Shown here one piece after another: positions 43,288 to 52,673 of a DNA stretch of 64,000 bases. The DNA lies in assembly GCA_017619585.1 (NCBI GenBank), contig JAFZSA010000042.1:1-64000 (forward strand), read 5' to 3'. How positions within the stretch are numbered: position 1 is the first letter of the stretch; every line of letters starts with the position of its first letter. This DNA is from Bacteroidaceae bacterium. Its GTDB lineage: Bacteria; Bacteroidota; Bacteroidia; Bacteroidales; Bacteroidaceae. Under the pieces are notes generated by a model, which saw nothing but the letters and a program-made list of their open reading frames with translations, searched no databases and was not told the origin of the DNA. The position numbers and the translations under genes are program-made.

Positions 43288-46200
43288 TCAGAACAGAACT
43301 TTCTTGCCGTTCACAATGTAAATTCCCTTCTTTAATGAGTTGACAAGTCGACCGCTCAGGTCATACACTTCATTATTATGAATTATGAATTGTGAATTAT
43401 GAATTTCATCAATGTTGGTTTCCCCATTCTGTGAGAATCCACATATAAGGGTATAATCGCCTCTGTCATACTGCCATTGCAGAATGGGATAACCGTTACC
43501 GGCAGCAGGATTCGCGTACCAGGGTGCGCCCCATGTGGCAGCTATCTGCTGCAGTTCGGCATGTGTCTTGCCCTCCTCTACAGGAACATCATTCACCTTC
43601 ATGCCATTCAACGTATATACATCTGTCAGCACATCACCTGCTGCCGTTGTGCCGAATCCTAATGCCGTTGTACCGGAGACACTTGGGTTCCACGCTATCA
43701 CATTCTTATATACAGATGCGGGCGTTGTGCTGTTCTGACCTCCAGCTACCACACCACCTGCAATCGGAGAATCAATAGTTCCTGCAGCATAGCAATTCTC
43801 TATGGTCAGGTCACTCCTGACTCTACCTACCAATCCGCCGGAGTAGTTAGCCGAACTGCCGTTACCTGTTATATCTACAGCGCTGTAGCAATTACGGATG
43901 ATGATGGGAGATGAGTTCAGCGTGCCGCCAATAGCTCCTACGTATCCCTTGGCTGTAATCTGACCTGTTACATAACAGTTCTCAACAATCACAGGGTACA
44001 TATTCTCTTCTGCATCCTTAAAAGTACTGTGTCCCATGTAGCCACAGATGATTCCTGCACCTGATGCCGAAGATTCAACCTTGGCATTTACGAATCCCAC
44101 GTTACGGATCTCTCCACACATAGTTCCGAAGAAACTGGGATAATTCTTGGTTCCCTCTGGGGTAAGGTTATAGATGATGTGTCCCTTTCCATCCAGTGAT
44201 ATCCAGTAACGATAGCTGTTATTTGACGTGTTCAGCTGTTCCCATACGAAATCTGCCATGTCAACGTCAGCATCCATCTGGAAGTATACCATCTGCTCTT
44301 TTATGAGCACGTTACGCATATTATCCAACTGTTCGGGACGTGAGATGATATAGGGATTATCCTTGGTACCATCGCCCTTCTGATAGGCATATACCATATC
44401 ATGGGCCACGGTCTTCATACGTGCCAGCAAGTCCTTCATCTGAGTGGATGTATAAGAGTACTTTGCTGATACCTCCTCGGCCTCTGCCAATGTATTCTGA
44501 GCCTCTTCGCTCAGATAGCCACCGGTGGTAGCCTTCTCGATATTGGCTCTCAAAATATCAATCTCCTCTTCCAATGTCAGATAATCTGCTATGCTGGTCT
44601 GGATACTGTCTATGGTCTTGCTTGCCTTAACCACAATGTTATAGCGCTCCGTGGCAGTCTCTGCTGCAGCAAAAGACTGCTTGTATGTTTCCATACTGGC
44701 ATCAAAGCCGGCATAATGACGCTGGCCTCTGGCATTCATGGAATCAACCATAGCAGCATATGTATCCATCAAGCTTTGCATAGCCTCTACATTCTTCTCG
44801 CGGTACACCACCTTCAGGTTACCCATAAAGAAACGCTCATCGGTAGCTAAGGTGTCACGGGTACAAGCACCTATAGTAAGTTTGCCATTGGTAACCAAGC
44901 CGTACACTTTCTGTGTAAACCTGTTGTTCAGGAATCTGTTGCTGACAACAGCTTCTGATGTGGGAGCAACGTCTCCTGTAACCGAAGTGTTATTAGATGG
45001 GGTTACAGCATTGTTCAGGTACAGATTGACACCGCCCTGCGTACAGAAGTTCTCCAGTGTCAACTCATACACACCGTTCTTCAGATTTGATACCGTCTGC
45101 TGCACATCGAATTTACCTGCTGTCTTGGCATATCCGATAGGCATAAAGGCAGAACCCTTACCACTGGCTGTAACACAATCCTCACTGGCATTCATGGTCC
45201 AATATTTCCAGCCGCTTTTCATCAAATCAATATTCTGGAACTTATACGTTACATTGGCGCCGTCACCTGTATAGAAGACGGGAGCCGGCATCTCATCGCT
45301 ACTGGGATGACCATCGTTGATGGTGGGCCATCCATCCGAGCTCCATGTAATCTTGTCCAGCAACATCAGACGACCGTTACAGCCATTGTTCATATCATAC
45401 GAGTGATAGAGCAGCCAGTCATCGCCATTATCGTCTGTGATAATCTCCGAGTTGTGACCAGGGCCCTTCCAACGGTCGTTACCACTGATAATAGTTGTGT
45501 AATTGTTATTTATCATCTGACCGCCCTGCTTATTGGTATAGGGACCTAACAACTTGGTGGAACGACCCACAACAGTACGATAGGTACTATTCTCACCCTC
45601 GCAGCAACTACCCACAGAGCAGAACAGATAATAATACTGACCACGTTTATAAATCATTGCACCCTCAAAGGCACCGCCTCCCAACTTGGTCACACCCTTA
45701 TGGCGTGTCCAACTGCCATTAGGCTGGGGATTGTTAATGGGAGTGAAGTTCTTGATGGCCAAGGCATCGTCTGTAAGCTCTGCTATACAGATATCATTAA
45801 AACTACCCCAGACAAGGTACTTCTTATCGAACTCCTCCACATAGCAAGGGTCAATACTGTTCTTTACACCAATCTCAGTACTACGGAACACCTTTCCCTT
45901 ATCCGTAAACTTGGTGGGAGTGTCACCCACAGCTACACCTATACCGGTACGGGTGCCGTTACCCCAGAGGGCAGAAGCATAGAAACAGACATACTTGCCA
46001 TCTACATAACTGACATCAGCAGCCCACAGACTATAAGAGTCCTTTTTGCTGTTACCTTCAGAATCGATATACGTACTATCATTCCAGGTAGGACGCGAGA
46101 TAACACCACTCACATTTGACCAATTTACCAGATTGGTACTACTCTTGGCCTTACAGCCAGTAGCATAGGCATAGAAAGTACCGTCCATGGCACGTTGTAC

Positions 46201-46314
46201 CGTAGGGTCTGGGAAATCAGAACCATAAACAGGGTTCTTGTACGTTTTCTGTGTCTGTGCGAAGGCGGATACTACAAGACACGCACAGACAAAAGGGGTT
46301 AAAATCCTTTTCAT
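43288..46314 (-). CDS. GH43 glycosidase with GLUG repeats and sorting tail
   Basis: 1008 residues from ATG 46314; ATG 46320, two codons upstream, is equally possible. After the signal peptide comes a five-bladed propeller of GH43 type: catalytic base Asp36 in S-D-F-P-D-P-T, the I-D-P-C-Y-V Asp, and acid Glu in F-E-G-A-M-I-Y. Most GH43 members act on arabinan or arabinoxylan. A galactose-binding-like module (near 360-500), a helical stalk, GLUG blocks (about 690-920) and the tail VYDLSGRLVNS-LKKG-IYIVNGKK follow. The tail has a single GTTGACAA unit, the shortest form. A repeat-encoded peptide (E-I-H-N-S-Q-F-I-I-H-N-N) stands just before the tail. It is probably cell-surface and first in a GH43-42373-GH38 transcript. 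Confidence 0.88.
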   Translation of the reverse strand: MKRILTPFVCACLVVSAFAQTQKTYKNPVYGSDFPDPTVQRAMDGTFYAYATGCKAKSSTNLVNWSNVSGVISRPTWNDSTYIDSEGNSKKDSYSLWAADVSYVDGKYVCFYASALWGNGTRTGIGVAVGDTPTKFTDKGKVFRSTEIGVKNSIDPCYVEEFDKKYLVWGSFNDICIAELTDDALAIKNFTPINNPQPNGSWTRHKGVTKLGGGAFEGAMIYKRGQYYYLFCSVGSCCEGENSTYRTVVGRSTKLLGPYTNKQGGQMINNNYTTIISGNDRWKGPGHNSEIITDDNGDDWLLYHSYDMNNGCNGRLMLLDKITWSSDGWPTINDGHPSSDEMPAPVFYTGDGANVTYKFQNIDLMKSGWKYWTMNASEDCVTASGKGSAFMPIGYAKTAGKFDVQQTVSNLKNGVYELTLENFCTQGGVNLYLNNAVTPSNNTSVTGDVAPTSEAVVSNRFLNNRFTQKVYGLVTNGKLTIGACTRDTLATDERFFMGNLKVVYREKNVEAMQSLMDTYAAMVDSMNARGQRHYAGFDASMETYKQSFAAAETATERYNIVVKASKTIDSIQTSIADYLTLEEEIDILRANIEKATTGGYLSEEAQNTLAEAEEVSAKYSYTSTQMKDLLARMKTVAHDMVYAYQKGDGTKDNPYIISRPEQLDNMRNVLIKEQMVYFQMDADVDMADFVWEQLNTSNNSYRYWISLDGKGHIIYNLTPEGTKNYPSFFGTMCGEIRNVGFVNAKVESSASGAGIICGYMGHSTFKDAEENMYPVIVENCYVTGQITAKGYVGAIGGTLNSSPIIIRNCYSAVDITGNGSSANYSGGLVGRVRSDLTIENCYAAGTIDSPIAGGVVAGGQNSTTPASVYKNVIAWNPSVSGTTALGFGTTAAGDVLTDVYTLNGMKVNDVPVEEGKTHAELQQIAATWGAPWYANPAAGNGYPILQWQYDRGDYTLICGFSQNGETNIDEIHNSQFIIHNNEVYDLSGRLVNSLKKGIYIVNGKKVLF

Positions 46315-46331
46315 TAGCATAGTAATTTGAG

Positions 46332-46361
46332 CAAATTTATACAATTTTGTGCACAAATATA
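46332..46361 (-). promoter_or_regulatory. Possible promoter of GH43
   Basis: Two -7-like boxes on the minus strand, TAAATTTG (46332-46339) and TATATTTG (46354-46361), without a -33 TTTG at standard spacing. Confidence 0.4.
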
Positions 46362-46454
46362 GATAAAAAAAGTGAAATGCCATATCCTCTCGCCTAAAAA
46401 TTATCTTTTCTTATAAGAAAAGGTAAAAACATGGACGTAAATATGGTATGGTTT

Positions 46455-46582
46455 TTAGGGGTTAGCGGCAAGGGGTTAGAGATTAGCGGTTAGCGGTTAG
46501 CGTAATTTTGAATTTTGCTTTTTGAATTTTGAATTACAAGTGTAAAACTATCCTCTAACCTCTAACCACTAACCGCTAACCA
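46455..46582. repeat. Compound repeat: heptamers, octamers, inverted heptamers
   Basis: TTAGCGG-type heptamers (about 46457-46503), TTTTGAAT-type octamers (46504-46537), the word AGTGTAAAACTATCCTCT, then reverse-complement heptamers (AACCGCTAACC, to 46581). The gap 46315-46688 otherwise holds only the GH43 promoter region and the terminator at 46637. Confidence 0.82.
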
Positions 46583-46636
46583 CCTACTGAAGCAAGTTAA
46601 TCTTGCGAAAGAGTAGGGTATGATACAGCATGCAAA

Positions 46637-46662
46637 AGGCCGCAGGAAAACTCCCACGGCCT
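46637..46662 (-). terminator. Terminator of the 1890-residue protein gene
   Basis: AGGCCG ... CGGCCT stem with an inner GGA/TCC pairing, followed on the minus strand by TTTTGC; 27 nt after the stop at 46689. Confidence 0.65.
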
Positions 46663-46688
46663 CTTGGAATGATAAAAACAGTATGAAA

Positions 46689-49600
46689 TTACTTTATCGC
46701 AATTTTCTTGCCGTTCACAATGTAAACTCCCTTCTTTGATGAGTTGACAAGTTGACGAGTTGACAAGTTGACAAGTCGGCCACTCAGGTCGTAGACGGCA
46801 TTAGCAGATTCATCATTCTTCATTCTTAACTCTTCATTTAATGAGGTTTCTCCCTCCTTGAAGTAGAAGGCCTTTACGCCGCTGGCGCTTTCCAGATAAG
46901 CCTTACCAGACTTAATGGTACCGCCATCTGCCAGATAGAAGCCAATCTCACCACCTTCGGGCTTAGCCAGAACATACTTGCCAGCAGCATCCATATCCTT
47001 TGCTGCGCCCTTCAGGTCGTTCTGCTCTGCCTTTACCGCATCTGTTGTAGGAACAAAGCTGTAGTAGCCTGCAGCACCTTTCAGGACAACGGGCTCTGCA
47101 GCAGCAACCTTACCCTCAATAGATTTCAGATTCAGGAATCCGCCATCAACTACAATACCGGCAAAGGCAGCCACGCCCTCAGGAACAGTAACATCTGTAT
47201 CCTCAACATACATTGTAGCGTAGCCGGCTTCAGTAATCTGACCGACAATACCCTTGGCATCATCCAGTACAGGATATTTATCAGTACCTATGTTTTGGCG
47301 GAAGGTGCCTCCCAGATTATATGCTACCTCACCGCTTGCCAATTGCTCGTCAGAAACCTTTGCAACCTGCTGAACTGGCAATGTGACAGTACTTGCAGAA
47401 CCATTCACGTTATCGCCCTGATAATAACTGTTGGCAATAGAACATGTTGTATTCTTAACAGCACCATAGAACTGACCTGTTATCTTGGACTGAACAGAGC
47501 CTATAGAAAGACAGTTCTTTGCCGTTACCATAGGACCGGCACCAATGTAACCAACCATACCACCAAAGGTACAACCGCCAGGGACCGATGCAGTATTCTT
47601 CAGTTCGCCGTCAAACAGACAGTTGGTGATATTGAGGACAGTAGAAGTAGAATTCTGGGTATAACCAACTATACCGCCATAGTTACCATTACCCTGATTA
47701 TCGTTACTATCCATAGTTCCCGAATAGGTACAACGGTCAACATTTACCGTACTGGCATCGTTAGCATGTCCAACAATACCACCCACACGGGCACCGACCC
47801 TTGTGTTAGTGATGTTCACATAACTTCTGACGTTGCGGATAGTAGGATTATCATCGCGTGCAAAACCGACTACAGTACCAAACGGACTATAAGCATTATT
47901 GGTAATAGAACCGGAAATGCTGAAGTTCTCTATGAGCGCGTCTGAAGACAGCACTCCAAAGAAGCCTGAGAAGTTCTGGGTTGTGGTATAGGTCAGGTTC
48001 TTGATGGCATGTCCCTGACCATCAAAATGACCCCTATAAGCAATCTGGTTAGTACCCCAAAGACCTATAGGAGCAGTCCACTCCACACCTGTCATATCTA
48101 TGTCATTAACCAGAATGGCATCTGCTGAAACATCTCCTGCGTTTACCTGGTTGGCGAATGTCAGAAGATCCGTTGCATTGCTGATCTTGGCAACAGATGC
48201 CAGCGTGAATTTCTTGACCTCGTCATTATAAAGGTTGGCTGCAGCCGTCTCTGTAAGTGCACCATTGTAGATACGTGCAAAGACAAAGCTACATGCAGAG
48301 GAATTCTCTGCCTTGGAATCACAAGCACCTGAAGTAGCATCACCACCCAGACAGATCCACATACCCTGGTGTCCCTTGATGGTACCGCACTGGGGCAGAG
48401 GCATGTCTGTTGCAGCACGAGTGCCTGTACGTACCAGCTGTCCGTTAACGAAGTATCGGATAACATGGCTTACCCTATCCATTGTTACTACCAGATGATA
48501 GAACTTACCGGGGATTAGGATACGATTACCCTTGAAATTCTTGACGCTACTCTTCACGCCGCTCTTGTGGGTATAAGAGAAGGTACTTGCATAATCCGAG
48601 TTATAGAAGGCCCATCCGCCATCCTGCTCATTACCCATGATGCAGGTCTTGGTTACATTGCCGTCCTGATCCTCCAGGGCATCCATGCGTACCAGCATCT
48701 CCCAGGTTACGCTGTTATTGAAAGCATCCGCCAGAGGTGTACCCTCATCGTAAGTAGCATAGAAGTAGTCAGAAGCAAGAGCCTTTGTGCTGCCCAGATA
48801 GACGTTGTTCTCTGCATCAAAGACTGTAGTGGCAGTACCTTGCTTGCCCACCTTGGCATCGTATGAACCCTTGTTGACGATACCATCCTGTGTAAAGCTG
48901 ATATCCAGCAGACGCTCTGCCTCTTCCACCTCGTTAGAACGCTTCAGATCTACGCTGATAATACCCTGCTCAACCAGAGCCTTGGTAATGTGTTCTGCCA
49001 TCAGGGTGAAACCATCTGCCGTTGGGTGGAGATTACCAGAAATCATATACTTGCTCCAGTTGCTGCTGAAAGGAATGGTAGAGCAGTCAATGAAGTACTG
49101 ACCGAACTGCTCGGCAATGTGCCGGATGCTGGCGTTGCCATCGTTCTGTGACCAACCTGCAGCATTCACCTGAGTGGCAGATTCTCCACGGGGCAGAATG
49201 CTCAGACATACCACGCGTGCTTTGGGGTAGCGGGTAGTCAGTTTATGCAAAAGCAGAGAGTAGGCACCACGGAAAGAGAGAGAGTCCTTGTACTCCCCTG
49301 TTGTACAGTATTCACCCAGAGGGATATTAGAACTGTGTGCCCAGTCGTTGGTACCACCCAGCACGAAGATGAAGTCGGGATTGCCGGCACGACCCAGCGC
49401 CTTTACACGAGCATCGCTACAGAATGGAGCAATACCGTTGAGTGTACTGCTGTCAAACGCAACGCGTGAACCGCTCCATGCAGCATTGGCCAGGAAAGAA
49501 AGTCCGGACATACGGCTGAGCTGCATCCACCACTGGTCGCCCACCTGAAGATTGTTGTCCTTCTCGCGGGCGGCAGTATAGTAGATGGCATAGCCAGTAG

Positions 49601-52361
49601 GAATATAGTCATAGTAGGTAGAGATAGAGTTACCCAGCACAGCAAAGGTAGGCTTGTCTGAAGTCTGAGCTGTGGGTTTAATACCTTCTTCTATTCCATC
49701 CAGACCGAAGGCCAATGTGCTTACATTAACACCGTCAGGAGCCTGGAAGTAGCCCTGGAATGACTTCAGGGTTACAATACCTGACACACGAGCCGTCTTG
49801 TTGCCACTGACAATAAAGCTTCCTGTTGGCGCATAGCCTGCCTGGAAGAGGCCGGTAAAGGTCAGGTCGTCTATTGTAGTCCCGGTCAGACCCCCTTTGA
49901 TGGTCTTACTGCCCAGGCTGATGCCGTTGACATCGTTCTGCACCTTTACCATGTAAGCCTTACCTGCCACGATGCCTGATGCGGTGGCAAAGGTGATAGT
50001 ATAGTTGCCGTCTTCTTCTGACACACTTACCGGTTCCTTGACTTCAGCGCCGGCACCCAGCTGTGAGGTAATCTCCTCCGCTGTCATATCAAAAGGAACA
50101 CAGAAGGTCTCCCAGTTGCCGCTCTTCAGGATTTTTATCAGGGTAACAGCAGTAACATCAAAGTCGGTGCTTGTGCCAAAGTCCTTATCCTCAGCAAGCG
50201 CAAGGGTAGCAGCTGCATTCTGATAGGTACCGTTCAGGATGACAACATCACTGCCTGTACCAATCTTGGGGAACTTGTCTGTACCTATTGTCTGACGATA
50301 GGCTGCACCTAGCTTGTAGGCCACCTCACCGCCGGCCAGCTGCTCATCGGTAGCCAGGATGGTATTGGCAACAACCATCTCACCCGATGACAGCTCTCCG
50401 CCACCTACTCCCTTAGCACCACCTTTATAGAAGTTGTTGCTGTAGCTGCGAATATTGCGCAGGTAGCTTACCAGAGTACCCACTCTAGAAGAGGCCGTGT
50501 TCTGGACGCTTCCGTATGAGAGGCAGTTCTCCATCACGGCATTGCCGTTATTCACATAACCCAGAATACCTCCGAAGTATCCTGTGCCAGTACCGGTAAC
50601 AGTACCAGAGAAGACACAGTTGGTAACGGTACCCAGATTGGTGTATCCCGTTATACCTGCCACACCATTGCTGGAGGAATAGCCGTTCAGAGTTCCCGCA
50701 AACTCGCAACGGTCTATGGTTGCATCACGCAGAGAACCGGCAATACCGCCAACATGGGTTGAGATCTTGGCATCAATAGTCATGGTGCTCTTGATGTTCT
50801 GAATCAGCGTTCCGCCTTCGGGCCAGCCTACCAGGGCACAGCCCAAATCGCTGGTCTTACCTTCTTTGTTATCAAAGAGCATTGTACCGTCAATGGTGAA
50901 GTTCTTGATGGTGGCACCTCTGGCGCTACCGAACAGGCCATATCCGTAGCCGGCAGTGAAGCCGCTACTGATAGTCAGCGAGTAGTTCTGAATCTTATGA
51001 CCCTGTCCGTCGAAGACACCACTGAAGGCATTGGCAGGACTACATCCTATGACTTCTACCTCTACGCCCTGCAGGTCAAGGTCGGCCGTCAACCTGGCAT
51101 TAGCAGCGCCGTCAATCTGGTTAACATAAGCTGCAAACCACTTCAGCATCTTAGCGTTTTCTATCTCGAAGTAACCGTCAACGGCAGCATAGGCGTCTGG
51201 AACAACCTTACCACAGACAGAGCAGAACCCGTCAACGGGATCATGCTTATCCACTACCATGCCAGAATTCTGGTTGGAATAGGCAACGGCTCCATCGTAA
51301 GGAGTGCCGTCGCAGTGCTGGCGTCCGTTCATGTAAACAACATCAGTACCATTAAGAGTGGGACACTTGTCGGCATCCAGCTTCTGGAACCAGTTGACGG
51401 TCTCAGCCTGTCCTCCGTTCAGGGCAAAGCAGATTTCTCCGCTTGCCAACTGACTGTCAGTAACCTTTGTGGCACCAGTCAATGTTACAGTACTTGCAGA
51501 ACCGTTCACGACATCACCCTGATAGTAGCTGTTGATAATAGCGCTGCTTGCAGAACCTACAGCACCCCAGAACTGACCACAGATTTTAGACTGTACGGTA
51601 CCTATAGAGAGACAGTTCTTGATAGTTATTATTGCCGAATTGCTGTAACCCACCATACCGCCAAGGGTACAGTTGCCAGGAGTGGTGGCAGTATTGATGA
51701 CCTTACCATCAAACAGACAGTCGGTAATGTTGCATATAGAAGATGCGGAATTGTTGCCAATACCTACCATGCCACCATAGTTCCCGGCATTCTCAGCATC
51801 CACAACACTCAACGTACCCGAATAGATACAACGCTCTATGTTGGTGGTACCATTATAGGCATTACCTACAATACCTCCTATGCGCACACCAGCCTTTGTG
51901 TTATTGAAATTCAGATAACTGTGAACATTACGGATGGTGGGATTGCTATCGCGGGCAAAACCCACAGTACCAAACTCGTTATAGCTGGCATTGGTAACGG
52001 TACCCGTAATGGTAAAGTTCTCAATAAGGGCACCCGTGGATACTACGCCAAAGAGACCATGATAGTTCTGCTTGGTAGTGTAGACAAGATTGCTGATGGT
52101 CTTGCCCTTGCCATCAAAATGCCCCTTGTACATTACACTGGCATTATTGATCTTTGGCGACCAGCAACCTATAGGTTTGGGCCATTCCTGTCCTGTCATG
52201 TCAATGTCAGTAGTCAGTACGGCATCCAGCGTCAACTCTCCGGCATTCACCCTACTGGCAAAAGCTATCAGGTCAGCAGGAGTGGAGATAGACACAACCT
52301 CTCCAAAGCAGGAAAGGACGAAGCTTAACAACGTAAGCAATGTGTAAAATCTGTTTCTCAT
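46689..52361 (-). CDS. 1890-residue GLUG / SGNH-hydrolase / LamG surface protein
   Basis: Signal peptide M-R-N-R-F-Y-T-L-L-T-L-L-S-F-V-L-S. Order: GLUG block 1 (about 20-330), a Cys/His patch (H-C-D-G-T ... F-C-S-V-C-G), GLUG block 2 (to about 720), a beta module (W-E-T-F-C-V-P-F-D-M), an SGNH-type esterase (about 905-1130) with Ser912 in G-N-S-I-S, G-G-T-N-D and His1112 in N-L-H-P-T, a LamG-like domain (about 1150-1360), GLUG block 3, a beta module shared with 1915-6024, and the tail VYDLSGRLVN ... KKGVYIVNGKK. The esterase may remove acetyl or similar groups from polysaccharide. Size and repeats suggest a surface-displayed enzyme exported by the T9SS. The tail has four GTTGACRA units and a repeat-derived peptide N-E-E-L-R-M-K-N-D-E. 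Confidence 0.9.
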   Translation of the reverse strand: MRNRFYTLLTLLSFVLSCFGEVVSISTPADLIAFASRVNAGELTLDAVLTTDIDMTGQEWPKPIGCWSPKINNASVMYKGHFDGKGKTISNLVYTTKQNYHGLFGVVSTGALIENFTITGTVTNASYNEFGTVGFARDSNPTIRNVHSYLNFNNTKAGVRIGGIVGNAYNGTTNIERCIYSGTLSVVDAENAGNYGGMVGIGNNSASSICNITDCLFDGKVINTATTPGNCTLGGMVGYSNSAIITIKNCLSIGTVQSKICGQFWGAVGSASSAIINSYYQGDVVNGSASTVTLTGATKVTDSQLASGEICFALNGGQAETVNWFQKLDADKCPTLNGTDVVYMNGRQHCDGTPYDGAVAYSNQNSGMVVDKHDPVDGFCSVCGKVVPDAYAAVDGYFEIENAKMLKWFAAYVNQIDGAANARLTADLDLQGVEVEVIGCSPANAFSGVFDGQGHKIQNYSLTISSGFTAGYGYGLFGSARGATIKNFTIDGTMLFDNKEGKTSDLGCALVGWPEGGTLIQNIKSTMTIDAKISTHVGGIAGSLRDATIDRCEFAGTLNGYSSSNGVAGITGYTNLGTVTNCVFSGTVTGTGTGYFGGILGYVNNGNAVMENCLSYGSVQNTASSRVGTLVSYLRNIRSYSNNFYKGGAKGVGGGELSSGEMVVANTILATDEQLAGGEVAYKLGAAYRQTIGTDKFPKIGTGSDVVILNGTYQNAAATLALAEDKDFGTSTDFDVTAVTLIKILKSGNWETFCVPFDMTAEEITSQLGAGAEVKEPVSVSEEDGNYTITFATASGIVAGKAYMVKVQNDVNGISLGSKTIKGGLTGTTIDDLTFTGLFQAGYAPTGSFIVSGNKTARVSGIVTLKSFQGYFQAPDGVNVSTLAFGLDGIEEGIKPTAQTSDKPTFAVLGNSISTYYDYIPTGYAIYYTAAREKDNNLQVGDQWWMQLSRMSGLSFLANAAWSGSRVAFDSSTLNGIAPFCSDARVKALGRAGNPDFIFVLGGTNDWAHSSNIPLGEYCTTGEYKDSLSFRGAYSLLLHKLTTRYPKARVVCLSILPRGESATQVNAAGWSQNDGNASIRHIAEQFGQYFIDCSTIPFSSNWSKYMISGNLHPTADGFTLMAEHITKALVEQGIISVDLKRSNEVEEAERLLDISFTQDGIVNKGSYDAKVGKQGTATTVFDAENNVYLGSTKALASDYFYATYDEGTPLADAFNNSVTWEMLVRMDALEDQDGNVTKTCIMGNEQDGGWAFYNSDYASTFSYTHKSGVKSSVKNFKGNRILIPGKFYHLVVTMDRVSHVIRYFVNGQLVRTGTRAATDMPLPQCGTIKGHQGMWICLGGDATSGACDSKAENSSACSFVFARIYNGALTETAAANLYNDEVKKFTLASVAKISNATDLLTFANQVNAGDVSADAILVNDIDMTGVEWTAPIGLWGTNQIAYRGHFDGQGHAIKNLTYTTTQNFSGFFGVLSSDALIENFSISGSITNNAYSPFGTVVGFARDDNPTIRNVRSYVNITNTRVGARVGGIVGHANDASTVNVDRCTYSGTMDSNDNQGNGNYGGIVGYTQNSTSTVLNITNCLFDGELKNTASVPGGCTFGGMVGYIGAGPMVTAKNCLSIGSVQSKITGQFYGAVKNTTCSIANSYYQGDNVNGSASTVTLPVQQVAKVSDEQLASGEVAYNLGGTFRQNIGTDKYPVLDDAKGIVGQITEAGYATMYVEDTDVTVPEGVAAFAGIVVDGGFLNLKSIEGKVAAAEPVVLKGAAGYYSFVPTTDAVKAEQNDLKGAAKDMDAAGKYVLAKPEGGEIGFYLADGGTIKSGKAYLESASGVKAFYFKEGETSLNEELRMKNDESANAVYDLSGRLVNLSTRQLVNSSKKGVYIVNGKKIAIK
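46743..46774. repeat. (GTTGACRA)4 octamer array in the SGNH-protein tail
   Basis: Units at 46743, 46751, 46759 and 46767, at the same codon position as in GH38 and GH43. Confidence 0.92.
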
Positions 52362-52499
52362 AAATTATATTTGTTAGTTACTACAATCCAAGGTTACGTT
52401 AAGGTTTTCTCGCACGCATCACGCGCACAACCATATTATTCCGGTGCTAAGTTATGGACTTTTTCACAATCAGCCCCGCCCTATACGTTAAAGTGTGTT

Positions 52500-52634
52500 A
52501 AAGACCCCCATACCCCCCTTTAGGGGGATTCGGTTAGCGGTTAGGGGTTAGCGTTTTTTCAGAGTAATCCGAATACTCAGAGTATTCCGTCTTTTTCAGG
52601 CTATTTTGAATTTTGATTTTTGAATTTTGAATTA
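52500..52634. repeat. C-rich palindrome, heptamers and octamers upstream of the phosphoesterase gene
   Basis: ACCCCCCTTTAGGGGG-type core (about 52503-52530), TTAGCGG-type heptamers (52532-52553), then after a spacer TTTTGAAT-type octamers (52604-52634). The last octamers supply the -33 TTTG of the promoter at 52619. The rest of the gap 52362-52499 shows no gene and no clear promoter for the minus-strand gene. Confidence 0.8.
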
Positions 52635-52649
52635 AAACCCCTATCTTTG
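52619..52649 (+). promoter_or_regulatory. Promoter of the metallophosphoesterase gene
   Basis: -33 TTTG (52619-52622) within the octamer repeat, 19-nt spacer, -7 TATCTTTG (52642-52649), 24 nt upstream of ATG 52674. Confidence 0.75.
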
Positions 52650-52673
52650 CCTTCTGTTAAACAAGAAATCACT

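Noticed and set aside
15815..46314. A canonical SusC/SusD polysaccharide utilisation locus
   Set aside because: Several CAZymes are present but no TonB-dependent SusC or SusD-type gene or hybrid sensor regulator; the fasciclin lipoproteins are not SusD.
50997..52328. 443-codon plus-strand ORF antisense to the 1890-residue protein
   Set aside because: The opposite frame has signal peptide, GLUG repeats and clear homology to a paralogue; the antisense product has no recognisable motif and mirrors the repeats.
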